Positions 16,822 through 27,013 of a stretch of DNA of 41,344 bases are shown piece by piece. The DNA lies in assembly GCA_028284395.1 (NCBI GenBank), contig JANQRV010000439.1, positions 1 through 41,344 of the forward strand. Direction: 5' to 3'. The translations under genes and the position numbers were made by a program. The notes under the pieces are model-generated. The model was not told the DNA's origin and searched no databases. It saw nothing but the letters and a program-made list of their open reading frames with translations. Numbering within the stretch: the first letter of the stretch is position 1; every line of letters starts with the position of its first letter. This DNA is from Saprospiraceae bacterium (lineage in GTDB: Bacteria; Bacteroidota; Bacteroidia; Chitinophagales; Saprospiraceae).

Positions 16822-18246
16822 CTATCTCCATCCCCCGCCCAATGCCTCATACAAAGTAACAACCGCATTCAGTTGTTGATATTTGGTATTGATGAGTTCT
16901 AGTTCAGCAGCCAATTTTTCGTCATTGGCCCGAAGCACCTCCAGGTAGGTGGCTAAACCATTCACCAGCAACTCGCCGGAATAGTCCAGGGCTTTGGTCA
17001 ATGCTTCGACTTGCTGTTCCTGAAACTCGAATTGCTGTAATTCCGTTTCATAAATCAAAAGTGCATTGGATACCTCCTGACCCGCTACCAACAAACTATT
17101 TTGGTAGGCCAACAAGGCACGTTTTTTTTCAGTGACTGCGATTTCATATTGTGTTTTGATCTGTCTGCGATTGAAAATGAGTTGGCTGAATCCTCCGGTA
17201 ATGTTATTGAAGAAGGAAGCGCTTTCCATCCAATTGGACAAGGCAAGGCTTTGCATTCCCAAAGAAGCATTGATCGTAATGGAGGGGTAGAACTGTGCCT
17301 TAGCTACGTTCTCCAGTTCAAAACGGTTGATCAGATCATATTCCGCCTGCATGATATCGGGTCGATTTCTCAGCAGTAACGATGGGATACCGAGCGTTAG
17401 ATCTTGTTGAACGACTTGTTCCTTCAGTACTCCTCTTTCGACCTTTCCCGGATGATCCGCTAATAGTAACCGAATGGTATTTTCCAGGAGGGTTCTCTGC
17501 TGTTGTAAAGAGATTTGCAGGATTTCGGCGGTATTTAGTTGGGCTGCAGTTTGTTGAACCGCTACTTCCGTTTCGTTGCCCGCTTGTTTCAGGTTTCGGA
17601 TGGTTTCCAAACTCCTTTTCCGCACTTCAACGGTTTCGTTGGCAACCTTCAATTGGGCATCCAGGGCCAATAGTTCGTAGTAAGCCGAGGCTACAGAGGC
17701 AACAAGCCGTGTTTTGAGGGCTCGTCTAGCCGCCTCGTTTTGGAAAAACGACGCTCTTGCCGCCAACTGGTTGCTGCGAATTTTCCCCCAAATGTCTGCT
17801 TCCCAAGAAATGTTTGTCGTGAGATCGTATTGTTCAATTCGTCCAATATCTTGTCCGTCACCAATATTGGCGAATTGTTGACCTAAGGCACTGTTGTCTG
17901 CAAATTTGGAAGAAGCGACCGTTCCATTTAAGACCACAGCAGGTAACTGTCCTTGTTTACCTTGTTTGTACAAAGCTTCGGCAGCCAACACTTGCTGTAA
18001 GGCAATTTTTAAATCTAAATTGCTGGATACAGCTCTTTCGATTAAGTCGGTTAAATGAACATCCGTAAAAAATTCATTCCAGGGCAATTGGGCAATATTG
18101 GTGGTGTCGCTTTCGCTAAAGTTTCGGTACAGGTCGTTGGTTTCCAATTCGGGTCTCTCATACTTTTTGGCGACAAAACAACCATTCAATGACATCAGTC
18201 CTCCTACCAATCCCCAATAAAAGCCATACTTTATTATAAATTTCAT
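16822..18246 (-). CDS. RND pump outer-membrane channel (NodT/OprM family lipoprotein)
   Basis: A 474-residue TolC-like outer membrane factor. The lipoprotein signal ends in LMSLNGC, so the mature protein is probably lipid-anchored at that Cys. Two OEP repeats are visible, with long helical segments (LIERAVSSNLDLKIALQQVL; LIELINTKYQQLNAVVTLYEALGGGW at the end) and NRPDIMQAEYDLINRFELEN in the middle. It is the last gene of the efflux operon; its ATG overlaps the TGA of the RND gene by four bases. It forms the exit duct across the outer membrane for the adjacent pump. Confidence 0.95.
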   Translation of the reverse strand: MKFIIKYGFYWGLVGGLMSLNGCFVAKKYERPELETNDLYRNFSESDTTNIAQLPWNEFFTDVHLTDLIERAVSSNLDLKIALQQVLAAEALYKQGKQGQLPAVVLNGTVASSKFADNSALGQQFANIGDGQDIGRIEQYDLTTNISWEADIWGKIRSNQLAARASFFQNEAARRALKTRLVASVASAYYELLALDAQLKVANETVEVRKRSLETIRNLKQAGNETEVAVQQTAAQLNTAEILQISLQQQRTLLENTIRLLLADHPGKVERGVLKEQVVQQDLTLGIPSLLLRNRPDIMQAEYDLINRFELENVAKAQFYPSITINASLGMQSLALSNWMESASFFNNITGGFSQLIFNRRQIKTQYEIAVTEKKRALLAYQNSLLVAGQEVSNALLIYETELQQFEFQEQQVEALTKALDYSGELLVNGLATYLEVLRANDEKLAAELELINTKYQQLNAVVTLYEALGGGWR

Positions 18247-21200
18247 CCTTCAATTAATTTGTTTTTATCGGTTGTTTTTACCAGGCGTTCTTGAGCCGAC
18301 TGAAAAATGATGTACAGGATGGGAATCACAAACACTCCTAGCAACGTACCGAAAAACAACCCTCCTGCTGCCCCCGAGCCAATAGACCGGTTTCCGATGG
18401 CGCCAATCCCGGAAGAAACCACCAATGGCAATAGTCCTGCAATGAAAGCAAGTGAAGTCATCAAAATCGGCCTCAACCGCACTCTTGCCCCCTCAATTGC
18501 AGCGGCTACGGTTGTCATGCCATTTTTGCGTGCCTGGATGGCAAATTCAACAATGAGAATGGCATTCTTGGCCAACAAACCAACCAACATTATCAGAGAG
18601 ATCTGGAAATAGATGTTGTTTTCTAACCCTAGTAAAAAGGTGGTTAAATATGCCCCTCCAATACCTACCGGTAAGGAAAAAAGGACTGCGAATGGAATGA
18701 GGTAACTTTCATATTGAGCGGATAACAGAAAATAAACAAACAACAAGCTCAATAAGAATATGAGAGTGGTTTGGCTAGCGGAGTTGATCTCCTCCCTGGT
18801 GAGGCCGGAGTAATCCAGGCTATACCCGTCGGGAAGGGCTTCCGCTATTTGATGGACTGCAGCTACAGCATCTCCGGAACTGTATCCCGGTGTCGCCACC
18901 CCATTGACGGTGACCGCGTTGAACAGGTTAAAACGATTCACCGATTGCGGTCCGTATACCCTTCGTAAACTTATGAATTCACTTACGGGCGCCATATCGC
19001 CCGTTGCTGTTTTTACGAATAGTTGATTTAGATCCTCTTTCACTTCTCTATAAAGCGGCGAAGATTGTACATAGACCCGGAACTGCTTGCCAAATCGGCT
19101 GAAATTAGCCGCGTAGACCCCACCAATGTACCCCTGCATCACTCCCAGGACATCCCTTACCTGCAAATTTGCGACCTTGATCTTAGGTATATCCAATTCC
19201 ATTTCAAATTGGGGAAACTCCGTATCAAAACTGTTATTGGCAAACAACACTTCCGGACGCTGCATGACCTGGGCGACAAAATCACTAACATTTTTATCCA
19301 AATCCCTGAAATTGCCACCGGTCCGATCTTGCACCACTACGCTAAACCCATTGGAAGAACCAAAACCCGGAATTTGTGGGGGTTGAAAAAAGACAAAACG
19401 GCCTTCTTTAATGGTCGAAGCCACACCGAACAGCTGCCGGATGATGGCATTCACATCCATTGCCGGATTTTCAACTCGTTCATCCCAGGGCGATAAGATG
19501 ATAAACCCCAAAGCATAGGAACCACCATTTCCGGAGAAAAAATTTCGACCGGCGATAAAGGAAATATTCTCTATCCCCGGAATCTTACTGGCCTTTTCGT
19601 AGAGTTCGTCCATCACCGAGACGGTTCGATCCAATGAAGCCCCGGCAGGAAGTTCAGCATTGACAAAGATCACCCCCCGATCTTCAGTAGGCACAAAACC
19701 GGAGGGAATTTTGTCATTTATCCAATAAATCCCGTAACCGGCTACGACCAAGATTAATAAACTAACCCACCAATGTGTCCAAAGGAACCCTATCCCCTTG
19801 CCATATCGATTGGTCATAGCAGTAAACCCGGCATTGAATGCTCTGGAAAACCGCTGTATGAGGGAAAGTTTTACACCTTCATTTGATTCGTGTTTTAATA
19901 GCAAGGCGCATAAGGCCGGACTAAGAGTGAGGGCATTGACCGCCGAAATCAAAATGGCAATTATCAGCGTAACCCCGAACTGTTCATAAAAAATACCGGT
20001 TGGCCCGGTCATGAAGGTGACCGGAACGTAGACTGCTACCATCACTAATGTAATGGAGATAATGGCTCCGTAGATTTCGTCCATTGCAGATTCCGTGGCC
20101 TTTTTGGGGTCTTTTTCTCCACCTGCCAACTTTGCTTCTACCGCCTCAACTACAACAATGGCGTCATCTACTACGATGCCAATGGCTAGAATTAAAGCGA
20201 AAAGGGTCAACAGATTGAGAGAATAACCCAAAAGGTTTAGAAAAAAGAAAGTACCAACGACAGACACGGGGACGGCAATACCAGGAATTAAAGTAGAACG
20301 AAAACTTTGCAAGAAAATGAATACGACCACAAACACTAAAATGAAAGCCTCGATCAACGTGTCCACAACACCTTCAATGGAAGCGGATAAAAAGTCATCC
20401 ACATTGTAATTGATGACATATTCCGTACCCGGTGGAAATGAGGGCTCTAATTCGTCAAACTTAGCTTTGATAGCCCGCACGATCTCCTGTGCATTGGAGC
20501 CTGCAGTTTGAAAAATTCCTGTGTTTACTGCCGGGAAGCTATTGGCTTTCGCTACGGTGCTGTAGGAAAAAGCGTCGAGCTCCACATCTGCCACATCGCT
20601 CAGTCTGATAAACTGATTATTATCCAAGGCCCGAATGATGATGTTTTTGTATTCTGCTGCTGTTTTAAATCTTCCTTTGTAATTCAGGACATACTCAAAA
20701 GCTGTTCCTGAATTTTGCCCTAATGCTCCCGCTGCGGCTTCCAGACTTTGTTCATCCAAAGCTCGGAGTATATCGTCAGGTACTAAATTAAAGGACGCCA
20801 GCATTTCGGGGCGCAACCAGATTCTCATCGCATAGTTCTTGTCTCCAAAAACATTGACGGCACCAACACCATTAATGCGTTTCAACTCGGGAATGACATT
20901 GATATTCAGATAATTTTGAATAAAGGTGGCATCGTAGTCCGGATTGGTAGTAAAGAAGGAAAAGTACATCAGGGCGCTCGTCTGTTGCTTTTGGGTAATC
21001 ACTCCACTTTGTATCACTTCGGCAGGCAGTAAGGCATTGGCACGCGAAACCCTGTTCTGTACATTGACAGCAGCTATGTCCGGATCTACTCCCTGTTTAA
21101 AATATACGGTAATGGTCGCACTTCCGTCATTGCTGGCTGTAGAAGTGAGATAATCCATACCCTCTACCCCATTGATTTGTTCCTCGATGGGAATCACTAC

Positions 21201-21380
21201 GCTCTCTAAAATGGTTTGGGCATTGGCTCCCGGGAAGCTGGCAGTTACGGAGATGGTTGGAGGAGCAATATCCGGATACTGGGTGACCGGCAGATTTATC
21301 AACCCCAATATGCCCAATATCACGATGATGATAGAAATCACCGTACTTAGGACCGGACGATCTATGAATGTTTTGAGCAT
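18243..21380 (-). CDS. RND multidrug efflux transporter, HAE1 (AcrB-type)
   Basis: A 1045-residue inner-membrane proton/drug antiporter of full family length. It starts with MLKTFIDRPVLSTVISIIIV and has the usual 12-helix plan with two large periplasmic loops. The proton-relay aspartates are seen in ALILAIGIVVDDAIVVVE (TM4). TM10-11 reads LIMLVGLLAKNAILIVEFA, with the relay Lys, and GARVRLRPILMTSLAFIAGLLP is the second HAE1 signature. It is flanked by its adaptor (6 nt upstream) and outer-membrane channel (4-nt overlap), giving a complete pump. No dedicated TetR or MarR regulator is adjacent; the nearest upstream signalling gene is the divergent TPR kinase. Confidence 0.97.
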   Translation of the reverse strand: MLKTFIDRPVLSTVISIIIVILGILGLINLPVTQYPDIAPPTISVTASFPGANAQTILESVVIPIEEQINGVEGMDYLTSTASNDGSATITVYFKQGVDPDIAAVNVQNRVSRANALLPAEVIQSGVITQKQQTSALMYFSFFTTNPDYDATFIQNYLNINVIPELKRINGVGAVNVFGDKNYAMRIWLRPEMLASFNLVPDDILRALDEQSLEAAAGALGQNSGTAFEYVLNYKGRFKTAAEYKNIIIRALDNNQFIRLSDVADVELDAFSYSTVAKANSFPAVNTGIFQTAGSNAQEIVRAIKAKFDELEPSFPPGTEYVINYNVDDFLSASIEGVVDTLIEAFILVFVVVFIFLQSFRSTLIPGIAVPVSVVGTFFFLNLLGYSLNLLTLFALILAIGIVVDDAIVVVEAVEAKLAGGEKDPKKATESAMDEIYGAIISITLVMVAVYVPVTFMTGPTGIFYEQFGVTLIIAILISAVNALTLSPALCALLLKHESNEGVKLSLIQRFSRAFNAGFTAMTNRYGKGIGFLWTHWWVSLLILVVAGYGIYWINDKIPSGFVPTEDRGVIFVNAELPAGASLDRTVSVMDELYEKASKIPGIENISFIAGRNFFSGNGGSYALGFIILSPWDERVENPAMDVNAIIRQLFGVASTIKEGRFVFFQPPQIPGFGSSNGFSVVVQDRTGGNFRDLDKNVSDFVAQVMQRPEVLFANNSFDTEFPQFEMELDIPKIKVANLQVRDVLGVMQGYIGGVYAANFSRFGKQFRVYVQSSPLYREVKEDLNQLFVKTATGDMAPVSEFISLRRVYGPQSVNRFNLFNAVTVNGVATPGYSSGDAVAAVHQIAEALPDGYSLDYSGLTREEINSASQTTLIFLLSLLFVYFLLSAQYESYLIPFAVLFSLPVGIGGAYLTTFLLGLENNIYFQISLIMLVGLLAKNAILIVEFAIQARKNGMTTVAAAIEGARVRLRPILMTSLAFIAGLLPLVVSSGIGAIGNRSIGSGAAGGLFFGTLLGVFVIPILYIIFQSAQERLVKTTDKNKLIEG

Positions 21381-21386
21381 ATTTCT

Positions 21387-22547
21387 CTATTTAAAGACTT
21401 GATCGAAACTGCCGATGATGCTATCCAGAGGTTGTTCCTGTGGATGGACCTTGACGCCATTGCGTGCATTGATAATGCCTTGAGCCACAATTTTGTCGGC
21501 TACTTGTAAACCCTCCCTTACAATCATTATCTGACCGATAACATCTTCAGAACTAATTACCTTTGCCCTGATCAAACTGTCATTTCCCAATTGATAAACG
21601 TGGGTCACTCCCTGTATCTCGTAAGAGGATTGAGCCGGAATGACCAATGCATTCTGGTAAGTAACCGGAAGAATGACCTGACCACTATTCCCATTGGAGA
21701 GATAAGCGTCAGGGTTTGGAAAAATGGCCCTAAAGCTTATCGCGCCGGTAGCCGGGTCTATTTGTCCGGTGGTCGTTTGTATTTTTCCTCTATGAGGATA
21801 TTCCGATTCGTCGGCTAAAGTCAAAATTACGTCAGGCGCATTTTTCAGTTTTTCTTTGAGGGTTCTCCCTGGAGTCTCATTCAAAAACTGGAAGTAGTTT
21901 TTTTCGTTCATCGAAAAATAAGCATACACATTTCGGATGTTGGAAATGGTGGTCAAGGGGGCCGTTTCAGCTCTGCCGACCAGGGAACCCTGGCGAAAAT
22001 TGATTTTTCCTACCACTCCATTTACCGGACTGGTGATGTTTTGGTAATTCACATTGTTTTGAATGCTTCGATAGGAGCTTTTGGCCTGCAGTAATTGCGA
22101 TTGTGCAGAAGCTAGGTTAGCCTTTGCGGTTTCCAACTGAACAATACTAATGATGTCCTTCTCCACCAGAGGGGCTAACCTGTCTACTTCTACCTGGGCG
22201 GCCGCAACCTGAGCTTTGGCCACATCGATGGCCGATTTTGCCGCATTGGCCTCCTGGTTTAAGGATTCCACCTCCAAACCGAAAAGCATGTCGCCTTTTC
22301 GTACATTCTGCCCCTCATCCACGTAAATTTTTTCGACGAATCCTTCGATCCTCGGACGAATCTCTATATTCTGAATACCTTCAATACTCGCAGGTAGGTA
22401 TTGCTTTCCAATAATTGTTCTTTGCTCTACCCTGACTACCGGAAATACAGGCGTTGGTTGAACCGGTTGCTGACTGGGCACTTCCTGACAGTTACTTAAT
22501 ACAAGTAACAGTAAAATACTTTTAATTGAACTGAATGGTAGTCTCAT
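21387..22547 (-). CDS. RND efflux periplasmic adaptor (membrane fusion protein)
   Basis: A 386-residue AcrA-type adaptor. The lipoprotein signal ends with LLLLVLSNC, giving a lipid-anchored Cys. It shows the first half of the biotinyl-lipoyl domain (GFVEKIYVDEGQNVRKGDMLF), a coiled-coil hairpin (AAKSAIDVAKAQVAAAQVEVD to LASAQSQLLQAKSSY), the second lipoyl half (ITSPVNGVVGKINFRQGSLVG), and beta-barrel and membrane-proximal domains. It is the first gene of the operon, with a dispersed regulatory-looking repeat in its upstream gap. Confidence 0.96.
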   Translation of the reverse strand: MRLPFSSIKSILLLLVLSNCQEVPSQQPVQPTPVFPVVRVEQRTIIGKQYLPASIEGIQNIEIRPRIEGFVEKIYVDEGQNVRKGDMLFGLEVESLNQEANAAKSAIDVAKAQVAAAQVEVDRLAPLVEKDIISIVQLETAKANLASAQSQLLQAKSSYRSIQNNVNYQNITSPVNGVVGKINFRQGSLVGRAETAPLTTISNIRNVYAYFSMNEKNYFQFLNETPGRTLKEKLKNAPDVILTLADESEYPHRGKIQTTTGQIDPATGAISFRAIFPNPDAYLSNGNSGQVILPVTYQNALVIPAQSSYEIQGVTHVYQLGNDSLIRAKVISSEDVIGQIMIVREGLQVADKIVAQGIINARNGVKVHPQEQPLDSIIGSFDQVFK

Positions 22548-22695
22548 GAAGGATAATTAAAATTTGAATTCCGCCGTCGTTCCTGGCAGTCTTGCCGGCA
22601 TGCTAAACTGCAATTGGGTTCACGCATATATTTTCCAAAAATGCTGAAGAATAGACTCCGGAAATGCGATAAAATTGCTCCTTCGCCAATTTATT

Positions 22696-22712
22696 GCGGC
22701 GTTCAGCGCCGC
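22696..22712. other. GC-rich hairpin in the kinase-efflux intergenic gap
   Basis: GCGGCG, a five-base loop and CGCCGC form a perfect 6-bp stem in otherwise A/T-rich DNA between the divergent efflux operon and TPR kinase. No T run follows, so it is more likely a leader or operator structure than a terminator. Confidence 0.4.
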
Positions 22713-22739
22713 GAGGATGATATGGCCAGGAATACATCT

Positions 22740-22763
22740 GAAATATCGTGTTCCTACGAAGCC
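22740..22763 (-). promoter_or_regulatory. Dispersed element, copy D (efflux/kinase gap)
   Basis: On the minus strand this reads GGCTTCGTAG, five bases (GAACA), then CGATATTTC. It is identical in 19 of 24 positions, with all differences in the five-base centre, to copy H at 39130-39153. It lies 79 nt before the TPR kinase start and 193 nt before the efflux adaptor start. I infer a binding site for a shared regulator. Confidence 0.55.
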
Positions 22764-22841
22764 ACCCGTAAAATCTTGTAACAGGTCGGGCATCGCAAAT
22801 TCCTGTCGCTTACTTTTAATTCAAACAAATTCATTCCTGCG

Positions 22842-24884
22842 ATGAAAAAGAGGATCAAGGTAGTTAGAATATCAATCTCGGCGCTACTACTCATGTGGTG
22901 TTTCATCACCTTCGCCCAACAAGACAAAAGTCAATGGCAAATTCAAATAGACAGCATCGAAGATCAAATATTGGTAAGCAGCGATAGTCTCAACATTTGG
23001 CACCTGAAGTCCTTAGCCAGATTAGCTTTCAATTTGGAAGACTATGGACTGGTGATCGATTACCTCCATCGACTCAGAATAGCAGCTACCAGTCTCGGCA
23101 ACGATCGAGCTTTGGCCGATGCCTATCACAGTTGGTCGGACCTGCATCTGGATATGAGTCGCTTTGAGGAATCGCTGCTTTATGCCGACACATTATTGAA
23201 GCATGCATCGAAAAGCGAATACCCGAAAAGAATTTCCCAAGCTTATAATCACATGGGAATTGCTCACCGTTTTCTGGGGAATTACTCGGAAGCCAGAAAG
23301 GCATATCTCAAGGCTGCCGAAGTCAACGAACGTTATCAATTGATTATGGACCTAGGCTTTGGCTATAATAATATCGGCAGCCTGGCACGTAACATCGACA
23401 TGCATGATAAGGCGCTGTTTTACTTTGATAAAGTCCGGGAAGTTGCCGCAAGGTTGGAAGATGATTATCAGAGTCACTGGTTGGAAACAATATCCAGATA
23501 CGGAAAGGCCAGTGTTCACTTCAACCAGCAAAAATATCATCAGGCCCTAAAGGACTTTGCTGAAACATTGGAACTCAATAACAGCATACCCGGGCCCTCA
23601 TTAGAGTACACCCGGATCCGGAGTCTTTCCTATATGGCTCGGTGTCACCTTGCCCTGGACAGCCTCGATCAGGCCGAAGAAGGCTTTCGGACCTTGATGG
23701 CTGACCACAATTACCCACTTGCGGTGGTGATCGATGCGGTAGCAAAAAACGCCCTCGGGGAGGTCTACATGAAGCAGGGAAAATGGGATTTAGCCGGGAC
23801 CATGATCAGAGAAGCCAATAATCTTGCGCATCAGGTGAATTACAAAGAAGTCTTGGCCGGTAGTTATCAAAACTTGTCTACCATTTATGCACAGCAGAAA
23901 TCTTTTGCCCGGGCTCATGGAGCTGAAGTTCTGGCCGGACGATACCGAGATAGTCTACTGAACGACGAAAAACTAAAGGCTTTTGCCCGTATGGAGATGG
24001 AGTTTGATACAAAGGAGAAGGAGCAAGAGATCCATAACCTCACCCAACAAAATCAAATTAAAAACCTTTGGTTGATAATTATCATAACGGGTTTGGGAAT
24101 CATCGTGGTAATCACCCTGCTTTTATGGCGGCTTTCTCGAATTCAAAAATTAAAGAATCACCAAATCGAGCATCAACGTCAGGTCATTGAGGGATCGCTC
24201 CACGAGAAAGAAAAACTCCTGGCAGAAAAGAATCTCCTAATCGAAGAGAAAGATCTGCTGATGAGTGAGATTCATCACCGAGTCAAAAACAATTTACTGA
24301 TACTTGAAACACTGCTAACAACACAGTCGGGTCATTTGAAGAACCAGGAGGCCATATCGGTCATCAATAAAAACCGGGGCCGACTAGAATCGATACGTTT
24401 GATCCATCAGCAATTATTTGAAGCGGGAAGTACCATTTCCAGTATTGAGGTCAATCAATTTCTAAACAATTTGACTATTCATTTAAGAAATGCCCTGCCA
24501 GCTAATGTTGATATGGAATTCAGGCAAAGTGAAGGGCAGGCGATGCTGGATGTTCAAAGGGCCGTGGCCCTAGGTATTGCCTTCAATGAAATCATCACCA
24601 ACTCGATAAAATATGCTTTTCCGAATGGACGGGCAGGTCGCATTACCGTGCGTCTTCAAATTCATTGGGACTGTACCGAACTCATCGTTTCTGATGATGG
24701 GATTGGTTTACCGAAAGCTTACATTGGGGGACATTCACAAAAGTCCGGACTTTCCCTCATTCGTGGACTCACCAGGCAACTAGGCGGAAAAATACAAATT
24801 GATACTGCGGAAGGGACAATGTATTGTATCCATTTCACTCCGGATATTGTAAAAAGCTACCTTGAACCTGAATTCATAGGATAA
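22842..24884 (+). CDS. TPR sensor histidine kinase 1 (HisKA_2 type)
   Basis: A 680-residue kinase. A signal peptide (ISISALLLMWCFITFAQ) is followed by a periplasmic TPR array (about residues 60-370, e.g. YNHMGIAHRFLGNYSEARKA). A membrane helix (LWLIIIITGLGIIVVITLLLW, about 409-430) leads to a coiled coil and a HisKA_2 box, EIHHRVKNNLLILETLL (His478/His479). The HATPase_c domain has AFNEIITNSIKYAFP and SDDGIGLP. HisKA_2 kinases often pair with separately encoded regulators, and no dedicated receiver gene is adjacent. It is convergent with a similar kinase and divergent from the RND operon, so it may sense envelope or peptide signals; that is inference. Confidence 0.93.
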   Translation: MKKRIKVVRISISALLLMWCFITFAQQDKSQWQIQIDSIEDQILVSSDSLNIWHLKSLARLAFNLEDYGLVIDYLHRLRIAATSLGNDRALADAYHSWSDLHLDMSRFEESLLYADTLLKHASKSEYPKRISQAYNHMGIAHRFLGNYSEARKAYLKAAEVNERYQLIMDLGFGYNNIGSLARNIDMHDKALFYFDKVREVAARLEDDYQSHWLETISRYGKASVHFNQQKYHQALKDFAETLELNNSIPGPSLEYTRIRSLSYMARCHLALDSLDQAEEGFRTLMADHNYPLAVVIDAVAKNALGEVYMKQGKWDLAGTMIREANNLAHQVNYKEVLAGSYQNLSTIYAQQKSFARAHGAEVLAGRYRDSLLNDEKLKAFARMEMEFDTKEKEQEIHNLTQQNQIKNLWLIIIITGLGIIVVITLLLWRLSRIQKLKNHQIEHQRQVIEGSLHEKEKLLAEKNLLIEEKDLLMSEIHHRVKNNLLILETLLTTQSGHLKNQEAISVINKNRGRLESIRLIHQQLFEAGSTISSIEVNQFLNNLTIHLRNALPANVDMEFRQSEGQAMLDVQRAVALGIAFNEIITNSIKYAFPNGRAGRITVRLQIHWDCTELIVSDDGIGLPKAYIGGHSQKSGLSLIRGLTRQLGGKIQIDTAEGTMYCIHFTPDIVKSYLEPEFIG

Positions 24885-24949
24885 AGACAAACCCGTCGAA
24901 AAACTATGCTACACAATAAACAAGGGCATTCCAGCAAGCTATAAACAGT

Positions 24950-26845
24950 CTAAAGGATGGGAAACTGCAGTTTTATCAGCATTCCATTTTGATTGATCAT
25001 TTGCATTTGCCCCTTGATTTGACGGGCCAAACCTCGCAGTAGGCGTAAGCCTGTGCCTCCATTCAAGGTAGATGGTTTGGCCTCGGCAATACCGATACCA
25101 TTGTCTTCAATCAACAACTCACATTTACCGGAGCAGTCTTGAGACAATTGGATGGTAATCCTATTCTCCTTTGTCGTCAACTTAGGGAAGGCGTATTTGA
25201 GGGCATTGGTGATGGCTTCATTGATAATCAACCCTAACGGGATGGCCAAATCTACCGGCAATTCGATCTCTTCGATTTCACAGTTGAAGGTAATCCGCTG
25301 ATCACTTGGTAAGGCCCTTTGAAATCCGTGGACCAGAGATTGTATGTAATTTTTACTTCCCACCTGCCGGTATTGATTGTTGTTGGACAATTGCTCGTGC
25401 AGGATACTGATGGCTTCAACCTGGTGTCGGCTCTCTTCGATCAGGTTCTTCGCAGCCAGGTTGTTGGTATTGCGGTATTTGGTATTTAGCAGGCTCTGGA
25501 TGATCACCAGGTTATTCTTGGTTCGGTGCTGGATCTCCTGGAGCAGTAACCCTTTTTCATAGGCTTGCTCTTCGATCTTTTGTTTTTGCTTTGTTACGAG
25601 TTGAAAGTTTCGTTGGTTCTCCCGGTATCGATGATAAAGGAAATAAAGGTAAATGGCCAGCAGAAGTGAAAAGGCAATGGTAAAATTGCGCACGAACATC
25701 GCCTTTTCTGTTTTGGTCTGTTCCAATTCATTTGCTTGCTTTAGAAGTATAATTTCTTGCTTTCTTTGGGTTGCATCAAATTCTTCCTGCAACAACAAAA
25801 GTTGCTTTTGATTACGGTCGTTTCGCAAACTGTCCATGAGATTGGAATGTGCGGCAAGGTGTAAATACGCTTCTCGCGATGCTTGCAGATCAAAGTAATT
25901 TTCGGCAAGCAACTTATGGATCTTCATTTGTACAAAATATAGATTTATTTTTTTGGCCTGTTCCAGGGTTTGCAAGGCCCGATCCTTAGAAGCACCGAAC
26001 TCCTCTTTCAAACGTAGGAGTCGCGCCCATTCGTAGCCGGCGGTCACGGCGTCGATGTAACTTCCTTTGGAACTATTGGTTGCGGATCTCCTATAATGTT
26101 TGATGGCTTTATCTACCTCGCCGTGTTCGGCGTAGATGTCGCCCAAGATATGCTCCCCCCCGCTAATCAAATCGCTATTCTCACTGATTCTGCTTTGCTG
26201 AATTCCCTTTCGGGCGTAGCTCAAGGCCTGATCGAGCGAGTCGACTTGAGAATAGATCACTGAAAGATTGTAATAGTTGTTGATTAACCTTCTCAGATGG
26301 TTGTATTTCTGATTTAATCTAATGGCCTTCTGTAAAAGCTCAATAGCTTCCTTGTTTTTTCCCTGCTTTCCATGAATGACTCCAATGACGTTTAGGTTCC
26401 TGGCGGATTTTTCTTCATTAACCCTTTCATTGACGGCCAGCGCTTCGATGTGTTTTTCCAGTACCTTGGTCCTATTGCCCATCGTTATGTAGCAATCACC
26501 CTGACCGGACAAGGCAAGTCCAATGGCAATACTGTCTCCCGATTCGGTTGCTTCAGAAAGGGCGGTCTGGTATAGATTTTGAGCCGCCTCTACTTCTCCT
26601 ATGGAACTATAGAATAAACCTAAGGCATCCCAATTGTAAGGGCTTTCATTGAAAAGCTTCTGGGGAAGGTGTTGGGTGGCTATAAGTTCGAGATAGTACC
26701 TGGTGGAGTCCAAGTCGTGATCCAGATATTTTTCTGCCTGCTTACCCAGAGCTTTGATCTCATCAAAAGAGATGATTGCCGGTTGGGCCACCATCGTAGA
26801 GACCGAGAACCAAAACGAGAAAAAGAACCAATGATTTTTATGCAT
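24950..26845 (-). CDS. TPR sensor histidine kinase 2 (HisKA_2 type)
   Basis: A paralogue of kinase 1, 631 residues from the ATG at 26845; the TTG 15 nt upstream is less likely. It has a signal peptide (WFFFSFWFSVSTMVAQ), TPR units (NLSVIYSQVDSLDQALSYARKG), a membrane helix (NFTIAFSLLLAIYLYFLYH), the phospho-acceptor box EIQHRTKNNLVIIQSLL, and HATPase_c with LIINEAITNALKYAFP and IEDNGIGIAEA. Its start is 168 nt downstream of the end of sigma-54 activator 1 on the same strand. The gap contains copy E of the dispersed element, so it may have its own regulated promoter. Pairing with that activator is likely from position but not proven. Confidence 0.93.
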   Translation of the reverse strand: MHKNHWFFFSFWFSVSTMVAQPAIISFDEIKALGKQAEKYLDHDLDSTRYYLELIATQHLPQKLFNESPYNWDALGLFYSSIGEVEAAQNLYQTALSEATESGDSIAIGLALSGQGDCYITMGNRTKVLEKHIEALAVNERVNEEKSARNLNVIGVIHGKQGKNKEAIELLQKAIRLNQKYNHLRRLINNYYNLSVIYSQVDSLDQALSYARKGIQQSRISENSDLISGGEHILGDIYAEHGEVDKAIKHYRRSATNSSKGSYIDAVTAGYEWARLLRLKEEFGASKDRALQTLEQAKKINLYFVQMKIHKLLAENYFDLQASREAYLHLAAHSNLMDSLRNDRNQKQLLLLQEEFDATQRKQEIILLKQANELEQTKTEKAMFVRNFTIAFSLLLAIYLYFLYHRYRENQRNFQLVTKQKQKIEEQAYEKGLLLQEIQHRTKNNLVIIQSLLNTKYRNTNNLAAKNLIEESRHQVEAISILHEQLSNNNQYRQVGSKNYIQSLVHGFQRALPSDQRITFNCEIEEIELPVDLAIPLGLIINEAITNALKYAFPKLTTKENRITIQLSQDCSGKCELLIEDNGIGIAEAKPSTLNGGTGLRLLRGLARQIKGQMQMINQNGMLIKLQFPIL

Positions 26846-26972
26846 ATACCAGAGAGCCAATTAAAATGGAAGTACGGATCTTCAAAAACACCCGTGTTGT
26901 CGGTGATCTAATCTGCCTTCAAATTAGACCATTCCGGAGGTTGTTCCCCGCTCGGAAATGGAAAAAAATGTT

Positions 26973-26997
26973 GGCTTCGGATTTGCACGAAATATCG
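26973..26997 (+). promoter_or_regulatory. Dispersed element, copy E
   Basis: GGCTTCG, eight bases, then CGAAATATCG. Spacing is the same as in copy H, with the near-palindromic half in the opposite sense. A second GGCTTCG follows at 27003-27009. It lies about 130 bp upstream of TPR kinase 2, within the range used by activator upstream sites. Confidence 0.5.
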
Positions 26998-27013
26998 TGT
27001 CAGGCTTCGCATT